A stretch of DNA of 64,000 bases from JBLHZY01 sp047631555 (GTDB lineage Bacteria; Pseudomonadota; Alphaproteobacteria; Rhodobacterales; Rhodobacteraceae). Every line of letters starts with the position of its first letter. Positions within the stretch are counted from its first letter, which is position 1. Below are positions 34,363-42,459 of this stretch, piece after piece. The notes beneath the pieces are model-generated. The model made no database searches. It saw nothing but the letters and a program-made list of their open reading frames with translations, and was not told the origin of the DNA. The stretch is from NCBI GenBank assembly GCA_047631555.1, contig JBLHZY010000001.1, positions 248,001-312,000 on the forward strand, read 5' to 3'. Both the position numbers and the translations under genes were made by a program.

Positions 34363-34766
34363 ATGATTTCACCAAAATGTTTGAGCAGATGATGGAGCAG
34401 GGCCAAAAGATGGTCCGCGAGTTCAACCCTGCGCTTGAGCATTTTAAACCCACCGGTTTTGAAGCGATGATGCCCACCATGCCCAAAGACATGATGGATA
34501 TGTTCTTTGGCACGGCCTTCAACAAAGACGGGCTCGATAGCAAAACCCGCATGTTGGTGACGCTCGCCGGGCTGACAGCATTGGGCGCACAAGTTGAGCC
34601 GGTGTTTAAGGCCACAGTGCGCCAGTCGATTGAGGCCGGCGCCAGCCAAAAAGAGATCGCTGAAGTGATTTATCAAATGTCGATGCTGGGCGGATTGCCC
34701 GCGATGAACAAAGCGCTAGAGATGGCGCAGGCGGTATTCGCCGAGACCGAGGAGACCTCAAAATGA
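34359..34766 (+). CDS. Carboxymuconolactone decarboxylase / AhpD-fold protein between nuoI and nuoJ
   Basis: A 135-aa protein with the conserved helices of the CMD fold: DSKTRMLVTLAGLTALGA, then IEAGASQKEIAEVIYQMSMLGGLPAMNKAL. It contains no cysteine, so it lacks the CxxC peroxidatic pair of AhpD and cannot be an AhpD-type reductase. Enzymatic function is unknown. ATGA overlaps with both nuoI and nuoJ show strict coupling. The Met-rich N-terminus (FTKMFEQMMEQGQKM) may form an amphipathic helix. Confidence 0.85.
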   Translation: MNDFTKMFEQMMEQGQKMVREFNPALEHFKPTGFEAMMPTMPKDMMDMFFGTAFNKDGLDSKTRMLVTLAGLTALGAQVEPVFKATVRQSIEAGASQKEIAEVIYQMSMLGGLPAMNKALEMAQAVFAETEETSK

Positions 34767-35377
34767 GCGTTGTGGCTTTCGCATTCTATACCTTCGCCGT
34801 CATCCTAATTGGCGCAGGCCTGATGACCGTTGTTGCGCGCAACCCGGTGCATTCGGTGCTCTGGTTGATCCTCAGCTTCCTCTCGGCGGCCGGGCTTTTT
34901 GTGATGCTCGGAGCGGAATTCGTCGCGATGCTTTTGATCATCGTCTATGTTGGCGCGGTCGCGGTTTTGTTCCTCTTTGTGGTGATGATGCTCGATGTGG
35001 ATTTCGCCGAGCTTAAGGCGGAAATGTCCAAATATATGCCGATTGCCCTGCTTATTGGGGTCGTGATCCTGATGCAGCTTGGCATGGCCTTTGGGGTCTG
35101 GCAGTTCGCCGATGAAGCCCAGGGTATGCGCGCGGCGATCACGCCGGATGTTTCCGAGGTCAGCAATACGGCCGCGCTTGGCCAGCTCATCTATGACGAT
35201 TATATCCTTTTGTTCCAACTGGCTGGCCTGATCCTGCTGGTGGCGATGATCGGCGCGATTGTTCTGACGCTGCGCCATCGTCCCAATGTCAAACGCCAAG
35301 ATGTGCTCGCGCAGATGTACCGCGATCCCGCCAAGGCGATGGAGCTCAAAGACGTCAAACCGGGGCAGGGGCTGTAA
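34763..35377 (+). CDS. nuoJ: NADH-quinone oxidoreductase subunit J
   Basis: The 204-aa five-helix membrane subunit. It has the NPVHSVLWLILSFL segment of helix 2 and the conserved EFVAMLLIIVYVGAVAVLFLFVVMMLD pi-bulge helix 3 region (in part IVYVGAVAVLFLFVVMML). The C-terminal cytosolic tail ends PGQGL. The stop overlaps a 21-codon ORF by one base. Confidence 0.97.
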   Translation: MSVVAFAFYTFAVILIGAGLMTVVARNPVHSVLWLILSFLSAAGLFVMLGAEFVAMLLIIVYVGAVAVLFLFVVMMLDVDFAELKAEMSKYMPIALLIGVVILMQLGMAFGVWQFADEAQGMRAAITPDVSEVSNTAALGQLIYDDYILLFQLAGLILLVAMIGAIVLTLRHRPNVKRQDVLAQMYRDPAKAMELKDVKPGQGL

Positions 35378-35442
35378 TGCGCATGGCTCTAAATCCCGCT
35401 CTCTTTTCCGGCGAAAACCCGACCCGCGAGGTGACCAAATGA
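35377..35442 (+). CDS. Candidate 21-aa small ORF between nuoJ and nuoK
   Basis: The ATG overlaps the nuoJ stop (TAATG) and the TGA overlaps the nuoK start (ATGA), so the frame connects both genes exactly. The encoded peptide is hydrophilic and begins MRMALNPALF. The nuoK ribosome site (GAGGTGA) lies inside it. It could be a real small protein or only a translational bridge that carries ribosomes from nuoJ to nuoK. Confidence 0.4.
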   Translation: MRMALNPALFSGENPTREVTK

Positions 35443-35744
35443 TTGGACTAGAACATTACCTAACAGTGTCAGGCGCGCTGTTTGTCATTGGCATTTTCGG
35501 GCTTTTCCTGAACCGCAAAAACGTGATCATCATCCTGATGTCGATCGAGCTGATGCTGCTCGCGGTGAACATCAATTTTGTTGCGTTCTCTTCTTATCTT
35601 GGCGATCTGGTCGGGCAAATCTTTACGATGTTCGTGCTGACCGTCGCCGCCGCAGAGGCCGCGATTGGCCTTGCGATCCTCGTATGTTTCTTCCGCAACC
35701 GCGGCACCATCGACGTCGAAGACGTCAATGTGATGAAAGGCTAA
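35439..35744 (+). CDS. nuoK: NADH-quinone oxidoreductase subunit K
   Basis: The 101-aa three-helix MrpC-like subunit has the exact usual length. It shows GLEHYLTVSGALFVIG at the start, FLNRKNVIIILMSIELMLLAVNINFVAF with the essential membrane Glu, and AAAEAAIGLAILV with a second Glu in helix 3. These Glu residues form part of the proton path. The ATG at 35439 follows GAGGTGA by 6 nt. Confidence 0.98.
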   Translation: MIGLEHYLTVSGALFVIGIFGLFLNRKNVIIILMSIELMLLAVNINFVAFSSYLGDLVGQIFTMFVLTVAAAEAAIGLAILVCFFRNRGTIDVEDVNVMKG

Positions 35745-35750
35745 GGGCAC

Positions 35751-37883
35751 ATGGCAACGATCATTCTTTTTGCCCCGCTCGTGGGCGCGCTTCTGGCCGG
35801 TTTTGGCTGGAAGATCATCGGCGAAAAACCCGCCCAAGTGATTGCCACGGCGTTGCTTTTCCTCTCGGCCATCCTCTCTTGGATTGTCTTCCTCACCTTT
35901 GATGGCGAGACCCAGACAATCTCGCTGATGACATGGATTGAAAGCGGCTCGCTGAGCACCGATTGGGCCATTCGCCTTGATCGTCTCACCGCGACAATGC
36001 TGATTGTGGTCACAACGGTTTCAAGCCTCGTGCACCTCTATTCCTTCGGCTACATGGCCCATGACGAGAACTTCTCGGATGAAGAGCCATACCGCGCGCG
36101 CTTCTTTGCTTATCTAAGCTTCTTTACCTTCACCATGCTGATGCTGGTCACTTCTGACAACCTCGTGCAGATGTTCTTTGGTTGGGAAGGCGTGGGCGTT
36201 GCCTCGTATCTTTTGATCGGTTTCTATTACAAAAAACCCTCCGCCAATGCCGCCGCGATGAAGGCTTTTGTCGTCAACCGTGTTGGGGATTTCGGCTTTG
36301 CGCTTGGGATTTTCGGGCTGTTCTATCTTGTTGATAGCATTAGCTTTACCGAGGTATTTGCCGCCGGTCCCGCGCTTGCTGAAACCGATCTGCATTTCCT
36401 TTGGCGCGATTGGAACGCGGCCAACCTTCTGGCGCTGCTGCTCTTTATCGGTGCGATGGGGAAATCGGCGCAGCTCTTCCTGCACACATGGCTGCCGGAT
36501 GCGATGGAAGGGCCAACGCCCGTATCCGCGCTGATCCACGCCGCGACAATGGTTACCGCAGGTGTTTTCCTCGTTTGCCGCATGTCGCCGCTGCTGGAAT
36601 ACGCGCCAGAAACCAAGACATTCATCATCTATATCGGCGCCTCGACGGCCTTCTTCGCCGCCACAGTTGGCCTCGTTCAAAACGATATCAAACGCGTCAT
36701 CGCTTATTCAACCTGTTCCCAGCTTGGCTATATGTTCGTGGCCGCAGGCGCGGGCGTTTATGGCGCGGCGATGTTCCATCTGCTGACACACGCCTTCTTT
36801 AAAGCGATGTTGTTCCTTGGCGCAGGCTCGGTGATCCACGCGATGCACCACGAACAAGACATGCGCAATTACGGCGGCTTGCGGAAGAAAATCCCGCTGA
36901 CCTTCTGGGCCATGATGATCGGCACGCTCGCCATCACCGGCGTCGGCATTCCGCTCACCACAATCGGCTTTGCGGGCTTCCTCTCCAAGGACGCGATCAT
37001 TGAAAGCGCCTATGCAAGCGGCGTTGGCTTTGCCTTCTGGTCGCTCGTTGTGGCCGCCTTGTTCACCAGCTTTTACAGCTGGCGCCTGATGTTCCTCACC
37101 TTCTACGGCGAGGCGCGCGGCGACAAACATACCCATGATCACGCCCATGAAAGCCCCTCCGTGATGACCATCCCGCTTGGCGTTTTGGCCATCGGCGCGA
37201 TCCTCTCGGGGATGGTTTTCTACGGCTCCTTCTTTGGCGAACATAACCAAGTGAACCGCTTCTTTGGCATTCCTGTTCACGCCGAAGCCAGCGAACACGC
37301 CACCGAGGAAACCCACGCAGAAGCTGCCGCGGATACCCATGCTGAAGATAACAACGACGCAGATCACGCAACGGCCATGGCCGATCCCGATCATGCGCCT
37401 GACGCTGCTGCTGCCCATGGTGGCACGGCCCCACAGGGCGCGATCTTCATGGCGCCGGACAATCACGTGATGGACGATGCGCACCACGCGCCAAAATGGG
37501 TCAAAGTTTCGCCCTTTATCGCGATGCTGATCGGTTTCTTCATGGCCTATATGATGTATATCCGCCGCCCCGAGTGGCCCGCGAAACTGGCCGAAAACCA
37601 GCGCCCGCTGTACAACTTTCTGCTCAACAAATGGTACTTCGATGAGGCCTATGATTTCCTCTTCATTCGCCCCGCTCAGGCCCTTGGCCGTTTCCTCTGG
37701 AAGCGCGGCGATGGCAATGTGATCGACGGAACCCTCAACGGGATCGCCATGGGCGCCATCCCCTTCCTCACCCGTCTGGCTGGGCGCGCCCAGTCCGGAT
37801 ATCTTTTCCACTACGCTTTTGCGATGGTCCTTGGGATTGCGATTTTGATTACCTGGATGACGATCGGCGGGGGGGCTAAATAA
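35751..37883 (+). CDS. nuoL: NADH-quinone oxidoreductase subunit L with His/acid-rich insertion
   Basis: The 710-aa antiporter-like proton-pumping subunit is longer than E. coli NuoL (about 613 aa). Key family motifs are present: GWEGVGVASYLLIGFYY (essential Glu of helix 5), FIGAMGKSAQLFLHTWLPDAMEGPTPVSALIHAATMV (in part KSAQLFLHTWLPDAM, with Lys of helix 7) and the C-terminal lateral helix. About residues 460-470 and 510-580 are loops rich in His, Asp, Glu and Ala that account for the extra length. It overlaps nuoM by one base. Confidence 0.98.
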   Translation: MATIILFAPLVGALLAGFGWKIIGEKPAQVIATALLFLSAILSWIVFLTFDGETQTISLMTWIESGSLSTDWAIRLDRLTATMLIVVTTVSSLVHLYSFGYMAHDENFSDEEPYRARFFAYLSFFTFTMLMLVTSDNLVQMFFGWEGVGVASYLLIGFYYKKPSANAAAMKAFVVNRVGDFGFALGIFGLFYLVDSISFTEVFAAGPALAETDLHFLWRDWNAANLLALLLFIGAMGKSAQLFLHTWLPDAMEGPTPVSALIHAATMVTAGVFLVCRMSPLLEYAPETKTFIIYIGASTAFFAATVGLVQNDIKRVIAYSTCSQLGYMFVAAGAGVYGAAMFHLLTHAFFKAMLFLGAGSVIHAMHHEQDMRNYGGLRKKIPLTFWAMMIGTLAITGVGIPLTTIGFAGFLSKDAIIESAYASGVGFAFWSLVVAALFTSFYSWRLMFLTFYGEARGDKHTHDHAHESPSVMTIPLGVLAIGAILSGMVFYGSFFGEHNQVNRFFGIPVHAEASEHATEETHAEAAADTHAEDNNDADHATAMADPDHAPDAAAAHGGTAPQGAIFMAPDNHVMDDAHHAPKWVKVSPFIAMLIGFFMAYMMYIRRPEWPAKLAENQRPLYNFLLNKWYFDEAYDFLFIRPAQALGRFLWKRGDGNVIDGTLNGIAMGAIPFLTRLAGRAQSGYLFHYAFAMVLGIAILITWMTIGGGAK

Positions 37884-39424
37884 TGACAAACCTCCTTTCC
37901 CTCATTACCTTTCTCCCCCTTGTGGCGGCGCTTATCATGGCCGTTCTTTTGCGCGGCGATGATGCCGCAGCTCAGAAGAATGCCAAATGGCTCGCACTCT
38001 TTGCCACAGCGGCAACCTTCCTGATCTCGCTTTTCGTGATCACCCAATTCAATCCCGATGATACGGGTTTCCAATTCGTGGAAGAGCGCGAATGGATCAT
38101 GGGCTTTAAATACAAAATGGGCGTCGATGGGATTTCGGTTCTGTTTGTGATGCTCACCACTTTCTTGATGCCGCTGGTGATCTGGTCCTGCTGGGATGTG
38201 GATAAGCGCGTCAAAGAATATATGATCGCGTTTTTGCTGCTTGAGAGCCTGATGCTTGGCGTGTTTATGGCGCTTGATCTGGTGCTGTTCTATCTGTTCT
38301 TTGAAGCAGGCCTGATCCCGATGTTCCTCATCATCGGCATCTGGGGCGGGGCGAACCGCATCTATGCGGCGTTCAAATTCTTCCTCTATACCTTCCTCGG
38401 CTCGATCCTCATGCTGGTGGCGATGATCGCGATGTATGTCGATGCAGGGACGACAGATATCGTCAAACTGCTCGCCCATGATTTCTCATCCTCGCCCTTT
38501 ACCGTGCTTGGAATGAATGTGGTTGGCGGGATGCAGACGCTTTGTTTTCTTGCGTTTTTCGCCAGCTTTGCCGTCAAAATGCCGATGTGGCCGGTGCATA
38601 CATGGCTACCCGATGCGCACGTTCAGGCGCCGACGGCCGGCTCGGTTGTGCTTGCGGCGATCTTGCTGAAAATGGGCGGCTATGGCTTCCTGCGGTTCAG
38701 CTTGCCGATGTTCCCGATTGCTTCGGATCTCTTTACGCCGATGGTGCTTTGGCTCAGCGCGATTGCGATTGTCTATACCTCGCTCGTGGCGCTGGTTCAG
38801 ACGGATATGAAAAAGCTGATCGCCTATTCCTCGGTGGCCCATATGGGCTATGTGACGGCAGGGATTTTCGCGGCCAACCAACAAGGCATTGATGGCGCGA
38901 TCTTCCAGATGATCAGCCACGGCTTTATCTCCGGTGCGCTCTTTTTGTGCGTTGGCGTGATTTATGATCGGATGCACACCCGCGAAATCGATGCCTACGG
39001 CGGCCTTGTTAATCGAATGCCCGCTTACGCGATGATCTTCATGCTCTTCACAATGGCCAATGTCGGCCTGCCCGGAACCTCTGGCTTTGTCGGCGAATTC
39101 TTGATCCTGCTCGGCCTGTTCCAAGCCAACACATGGATCGCGATGATTGCCACAACTGGTGTGATCCTCTCGGCGGCTTATGCATTGTTCCTCTATCGCC
39201 GCGTGGTGATGGGCGATCTAATCAAAGAGAGCCTCAAAAGCATCACCGATATGACTGCGCGCGAGAAATGGATCTTTGCGCCGCTCATCGCGATGACGCT
39301 GCTGCTCGGGGTCTACCCAAGCCTTGTGACCGATATTATTGGCCCCTCAGTTGAGGCGCTGGTCGAAACTTATCAAGCTGCTCTACCCGCCGATATGGCG
39401 ATGGTAGATGCGGCCAACCATTGA
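37883..39424 (+). CDS. nuoM: NADH-quinone oxidoreductase subunit M
   Basis: The 513-aa antiporter-like subunit. Signatures are LLESLMLGVFMALDLVLFYLFFEAGLIPMFLIIGIWGG (in part FYLFFEAGLIPMFLIIG, with the helix-5 Glu near residue 144), KMPMWPVHTWLPDAHVQAPTAGSVVLA with the helix-7 Lys, and MKKLIAYSSVAHMGYV. The length matches homologs. It is 11 nt from nuoN. Confidence 0.98.
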   Translation: MTNLLSLITFLPLVAALIMAVLLRGDDAAAQKNAKWLALFATAATFLISLFVITQFNPDDTGFQFVEEREWIMGFKYKMGVDGISVLFVMLTTFLMPLVIWSCWDVDKRVKEYMIAFLLLESLMLGVFMALDLVLFYLFFEAGLIPMFLIIGIWGGANRIYAAFKFFLYTFLGSILMLVAMIAMYVDAGTTDIVKLLAHDFSSSPFTVLGMNVVGGMQTLCFLAFFASFAVKMPMWPVHTWLPDAHVQAPTAGSVVLAAILLKMGGYGFLRFSLPMFPIASDLFTPMVLWLSAIAIVYTSLVALVQTDMKKLIAYSSVAHMGYVTAGIFAANQQGIDGAIFQMISHGFISGALFLCVGVIYDRMHTREIDAYGGLVNRMPAYAMIFMLFTMANVGLPGTSGFVGEFLILLGLFQANTWIAMIATTGVILSAAYALFLYRRVVMGDLIKESLKSITDMTAREKWIFAPLIAMTLLLGVYPSLVTDIIGPSVEALVETYQAALPADMAMVDAANH

Positions 39425-39435
39425 GGGGCTAGCGC

Positions 39436-40875
39436 ATGAGCTCTGCTGATTTCTCCACCCTGATGCCCGAAGTTCTGCTGGCGGTTTTCGCCATGCTGGC
39501 GCTGTTGTTTGGCGCATACGGGGGCAAGGACAAAACTGCGCCTTTGATGGTTTGGTCCACATCTGCGGTACTTGCAGGGATCGCGGCATGGATCGCGCTT
39601 TCCGGTGGCGGCGCGCAAATGGCCTTTGGCGGGATGTTCGTTGACGATGCATTCGCGCGCTTTGCCAAGGTCACGATCCTGCTGTCCGCGGCGGCTGTTT
39701 TGCTGATGAGCGAGGGCTATATGGCCAAGCGCGATCTGCTGCGCTTTGAGTATCCGCTGCTTGTCGCGCTGAGCGTTGTTGGCATGATGGTCATGGTCTC
39801 GGCTGGCGATCTGATGGTGCTTTATATGGGCCTCGAGCTGCAATCACTGGCGCTTTATGTCGTGGCCTCGCTGCGCCGCGATAGCCTGCGCTCAACTGAG
39901 GCGGGCCTCAAATATTTCGTGCTCGGCGCGCTCAGCTCGGGCGTTTTGCTCTATGGCGCCTCGCTGGTCTATGGCTTTGCAGGCACAACAAATTTCGCCG
40001 GCATCATGGCCACCGCGAATGAGGGCCACCTCTCGCTTGGCCTGCTCTTTGGCCTTGTGTTCTTGATCACGGGCCTTGCGTTCAAAGTCTCCGCCGTGCC
40101 GTTTCACATGTGGACGCCGGATGTTTACGAGGGCTCACCAACGCCCGTAACCGCCTTCTTTGCGACCGCGCCCAAAGTTGCCGCGATGGCGCTGTTTGCT
40201 CGCGTGATGCATGATGCCTTTGGCGCTGTGCCCGGCGAATGGGGGCAGGTGATTGCGCTTTTGGCTGTGGCTTCGATGTTCCTTGGCTCAATCGCGGCGA
40301 TCGGCCAGAGCAATATCAAACGCCTGATGGCCTATTCCTCCATCGCGCATATGGGTTTTGCGCTGATGGGCTTGGCCGCAGGCACGGTTGGCGGCGTCCA
40401 AGCGATGCTGGTCTATATGGCGGTCTATGTGACGATGAATATCGGGACTTTCGCCTTTATCCTGTCGATGGAGCGCGATGGCCAACCCGTCACAGATATA
40501 AAAGCGCTGAACCAGTATTCCAAAACCGATCCGCTCAAAACAATCGCCGTGACGGTCTTGATGTTCTCGCTCGCGGGCGTTCCGCCGATGGTTGGTTTCT
40601 TTGCCAAACTGGGCGTGTTCCGCGCGGCCTGGGAAGCGGATCTGACGCTGCTGGTTGTGGCGGCTGGGATCGCCTCGGTGATCGGCGTCTTCTATTATCT
40701 GCGCATCGTTTATTACATGTATTTCGGCGAAGAGGGCGACGCGCTTGATCGCGGCACAACGCCGATTGCATGGGTCTTCTTGATGGGCTCGGCAGCGCTG
40801 ATGCTGCTTGGGCTGATCAACATGTTTGGCATCGATACTTTGGCGGCTGCGGCGGCCGAAACCCTTGTCAAATAA
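39436..40875 (+). CDS. nuoN: NADH-quinone oxidoreductase subunit N
   Basis: The 479-aa antiporter-like subunit closes the complex I gene set. It shows GLELQSLALYVVASLRRDSLRSTEAGLKYF (in part GLELQSLALYV), FKVSAVPFHMWTPDVYEGSPTPVTAFFATAPK (in part VPFHMWTPDVYEGSPTP, with the functional Lys upstream) and IKRLMAYSSIAHMGFAL. Its last codons overlap birA by 11 nt. Confidence 0.98.
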   Translation: MSSADFSTLMPEVLLAVFAMLALLFGAYGGKDKTAPLMVWSTSAVLAGIAAWIALSGGGAQMAFGGMFVDDAFARFAKVTILLSAAAVLLMSEGYMAKRDLLRFEYPLLVALSVVGMMVMVSAGDLMVLYMGLELQSLALYVVASLRRDSLRSTEAGLKYFVLGALSSGVLLYGASLVYGFAGTTNFAGIMATANEGHLSLGLLFGLVFLITGLAFKVSAVPFHMWTPDVYEGSPTPVTAFFATAPKVAAMALFARVMHDAFGAVPGEWGQVIALLAVASMFLGSIAAIGQSNIKRLMAYSSIAHMGFALMGLAAGTVGGVQAMLVYMAVYVTMNIGTFAFILSMERDGQPVTDIKALNQYSKTDPLKTIAVTVLMFSLAGVPPMVGFFAKLGVFRAAWEADLTLLVVAAGIASVIGVFYYLRIVYYMYFGEEGDALDRGTTPIAWVFLMGSAALMLLGLINMFGIDTLAAAAAETLVK

Positions 40876-41635
40876 CAGCGCCCAAAGCGCGCAGTGGCCC
40901 CTCAATGTGGGCCGCCGCATCTTCGCTGAGATCGACAGCACCAATGCCGAAGCCGCTCGCATTGCGCCCCAACTTGCCGGGCCGGAATGGATCTTGGCGC
41001 TGAGCCAATCGGCGGGCAGGGGCCGCAGGGGCCGCGCTTGGCAAATGCCCAAGGGCAACTTCGCCGCGACCCTCGCGATGCGCCCCGCAGAGCCGCCCGA
41101 ACGGGTCGCGCTGCGCAGCTTTGTTGCCTCGCTTGCCCTTTATGATGCCTTTGTCGCCGCAACGGGCCGCGCAGAACCCTTCGCGCTGAAATGGCCCAAC
41201 GATGTTTTGCTCAATGGCGGCAAAGTCGCTGGCATCCTGCTCGAAAGCGCCGGGATGGGCGGCGTGGTCAGCCATATCGCCATCGGCATCGGGATCAATC
41301 TGGCCGCCGCCCCCGAAGCCGCACAGATCGAGCCCGGCGCCTTGCGCGCGGTTTCCTTGCGCGAAGAGACCGGAACCGTGATCAGCCCAGAGGATTTTCT
41401 CAACCTGCTCGCCCCCGCCTATGCCCGCTTGGAGGCGCAATTCGCCACTTATGGCTTTGCCCCGATCCGCGAAGCCTGGCTTGCCCGCGCCGCCCGCATT
41501 GGCGAGGTGATCACCGCACGCACCATGCGCAACGAGACAACCGGCACCTTTGAAACCATTGATGAAAACGGCAACCTGATCCTCAAAACCGCCCAAGGGC
41601 GCCAAGTGATCGCGGCTGCCGATATCTTCTTTTAA
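40865..41635 (+). CDS. birA: Biotin--[acetyl-CoA-carboxylase] ligase
   Basis: A 256-aa BirA without the N-terminal DNA-binding domain of E. coli BirA, so it should be a ligase only. It has EIDSTNAEA near the start, the biotinyl-AMP loop GRGRRGRAW near residue 57, KWPNDVLLNGGKVAGILLES (in part KWPNDVLLNGGKVAGIL with the catalytic Lys) and a C-terminal SH3-like cap. I chose TTG 40865, which overlaps nuoN; GTG 40907 is a shorter alternative. It would charge MccA and acetyl-CoA carboxylase with biotin. The overlap suggests transcription from the nuo operon. Confidence 0.93.
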   Translation: MSNNSAQSAQWPLNVGRRIFAEIDSTNAEAARIAPQLAGPEWILALSQSAGRGRRGRAWQMPKGNFAATLAMRPAEPPERVALRSFVASLALYDAFVAATGRAEPFALKWPNDVLLNGGKVAGILLESAGMGGVVSHIAIGIGINLAAAPEAAQIEPGALRAVSLREETGTVISPEDFLNLLAPAYARLEAQFATYGFAPIREAWLARAARIGEVITARTMRNETTGTFETIDENGNLILKTAQGRQVIAAADIFF

Positions 41636-41679
41636 CGCGCGTACCCCGCGCCCAAGACGCACCAAACACGAGGCCCCCC

Positions 41680-42459
41680 ATGCTGCTTTGCATCGATACC
41701 GGCAATACCAACACCGTCTTTTCCATCTGGGACGGCACCGATTTCATCGCCACTTGGCGCGCCTCAACCGAGCATCAGCGCACGGCGGATCAATATTATG
41801 TCTGGCTCTCGACCCTGATGAAATTCCAAAAGATCGAGGCCGACATCACCGAGGTGATCATCTCCTCAACTGTGCCGCGCGTTGTGTTCAATCTGCGCGT
41901 GCTTTCGGACCGCTATTTCAACTGCCGCCCGCTTGTCGTTGGCCGCCCTGATTGCGCGCTGCCTTGTGATCCGCGCGTTGACGCCGGAACCAAGGTCGGC
42001 CCGGATCGGCTGGTCAATACGGCAGGCGCCTATGATCGCTTTGGCGGCGATCTGATCGTCGTTGATTTTGGCACGGCAACAACCTTTGATGTGGTTGCCA
42101 CCGATGGCGCCTATGTCGGCGGCGTGATCGCGCCCGGCGTGAACCTTTCGCTGCAAGCGCTGCACGAAGCGGCCGCGGCCCTTCCCCATGTGGATGTGAC
42201 CAAACCGGCCAAGGTCATCGGGACCAATACCGTTGAATGTATGCAATCTGGTGTGTTTTGGGGCTATGTCGGGCTGGTACGGGGCATTTGTGAGCAAATC
42301 AAAGCGGAATACGGCCGCCCGATGCAGGTTATCTCTACGGGTGGCCTTGCGCCGCTGTTTGAACAGGGCGATACCCTGTTCGACGCATTTGACGAATTTT
42401 TAACCATTCATGGCCTCACGGTCATCCATAAATACAACAAGGACCTAGGCACCTTATGA
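41680..42459 (+). CDS. coaX: Type III pantothenate kinase
   Basis: The 259-aa ASKHA-fold kinase phosphorylates pantothenate, the first step of CoA synthesis. Motifs are the phosphate loop CIDTGNTNTVFSI at residues 4-16, the GPDRLVNTAGAYDRF region near 107-121 (catalytic Asp), and VVDFGTATTFDVV. Type III enzymes are feedback-insensitive and often lie near birA, as here. The stop overlaps the RNase J start by 4 nt (ATGA). Confidence 0.96.
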   Translation: MLLCIDTGNTNTVFSIWDGTDFIATWRASTEHQRTADQYYVWLSTLMKFQKIEADITEVIISSTVPRVVFNLRVLSDRYFNCRPLVVGRPDCALPCDPRVDAGTKVGPDRLVNTAGAYDRFGGDLIVVDFGTATTFDVVATDGAYVGGVIAPGVNLSLQALHEAAAALPHVDVTKPAKVIGTNTVECMQSGVFWGYVGLVRGICEQIKAEYGRPMQVISTGGLAPLFEQGDTLFDAFDEFLTIHGLTVIHKYNKDLGTL

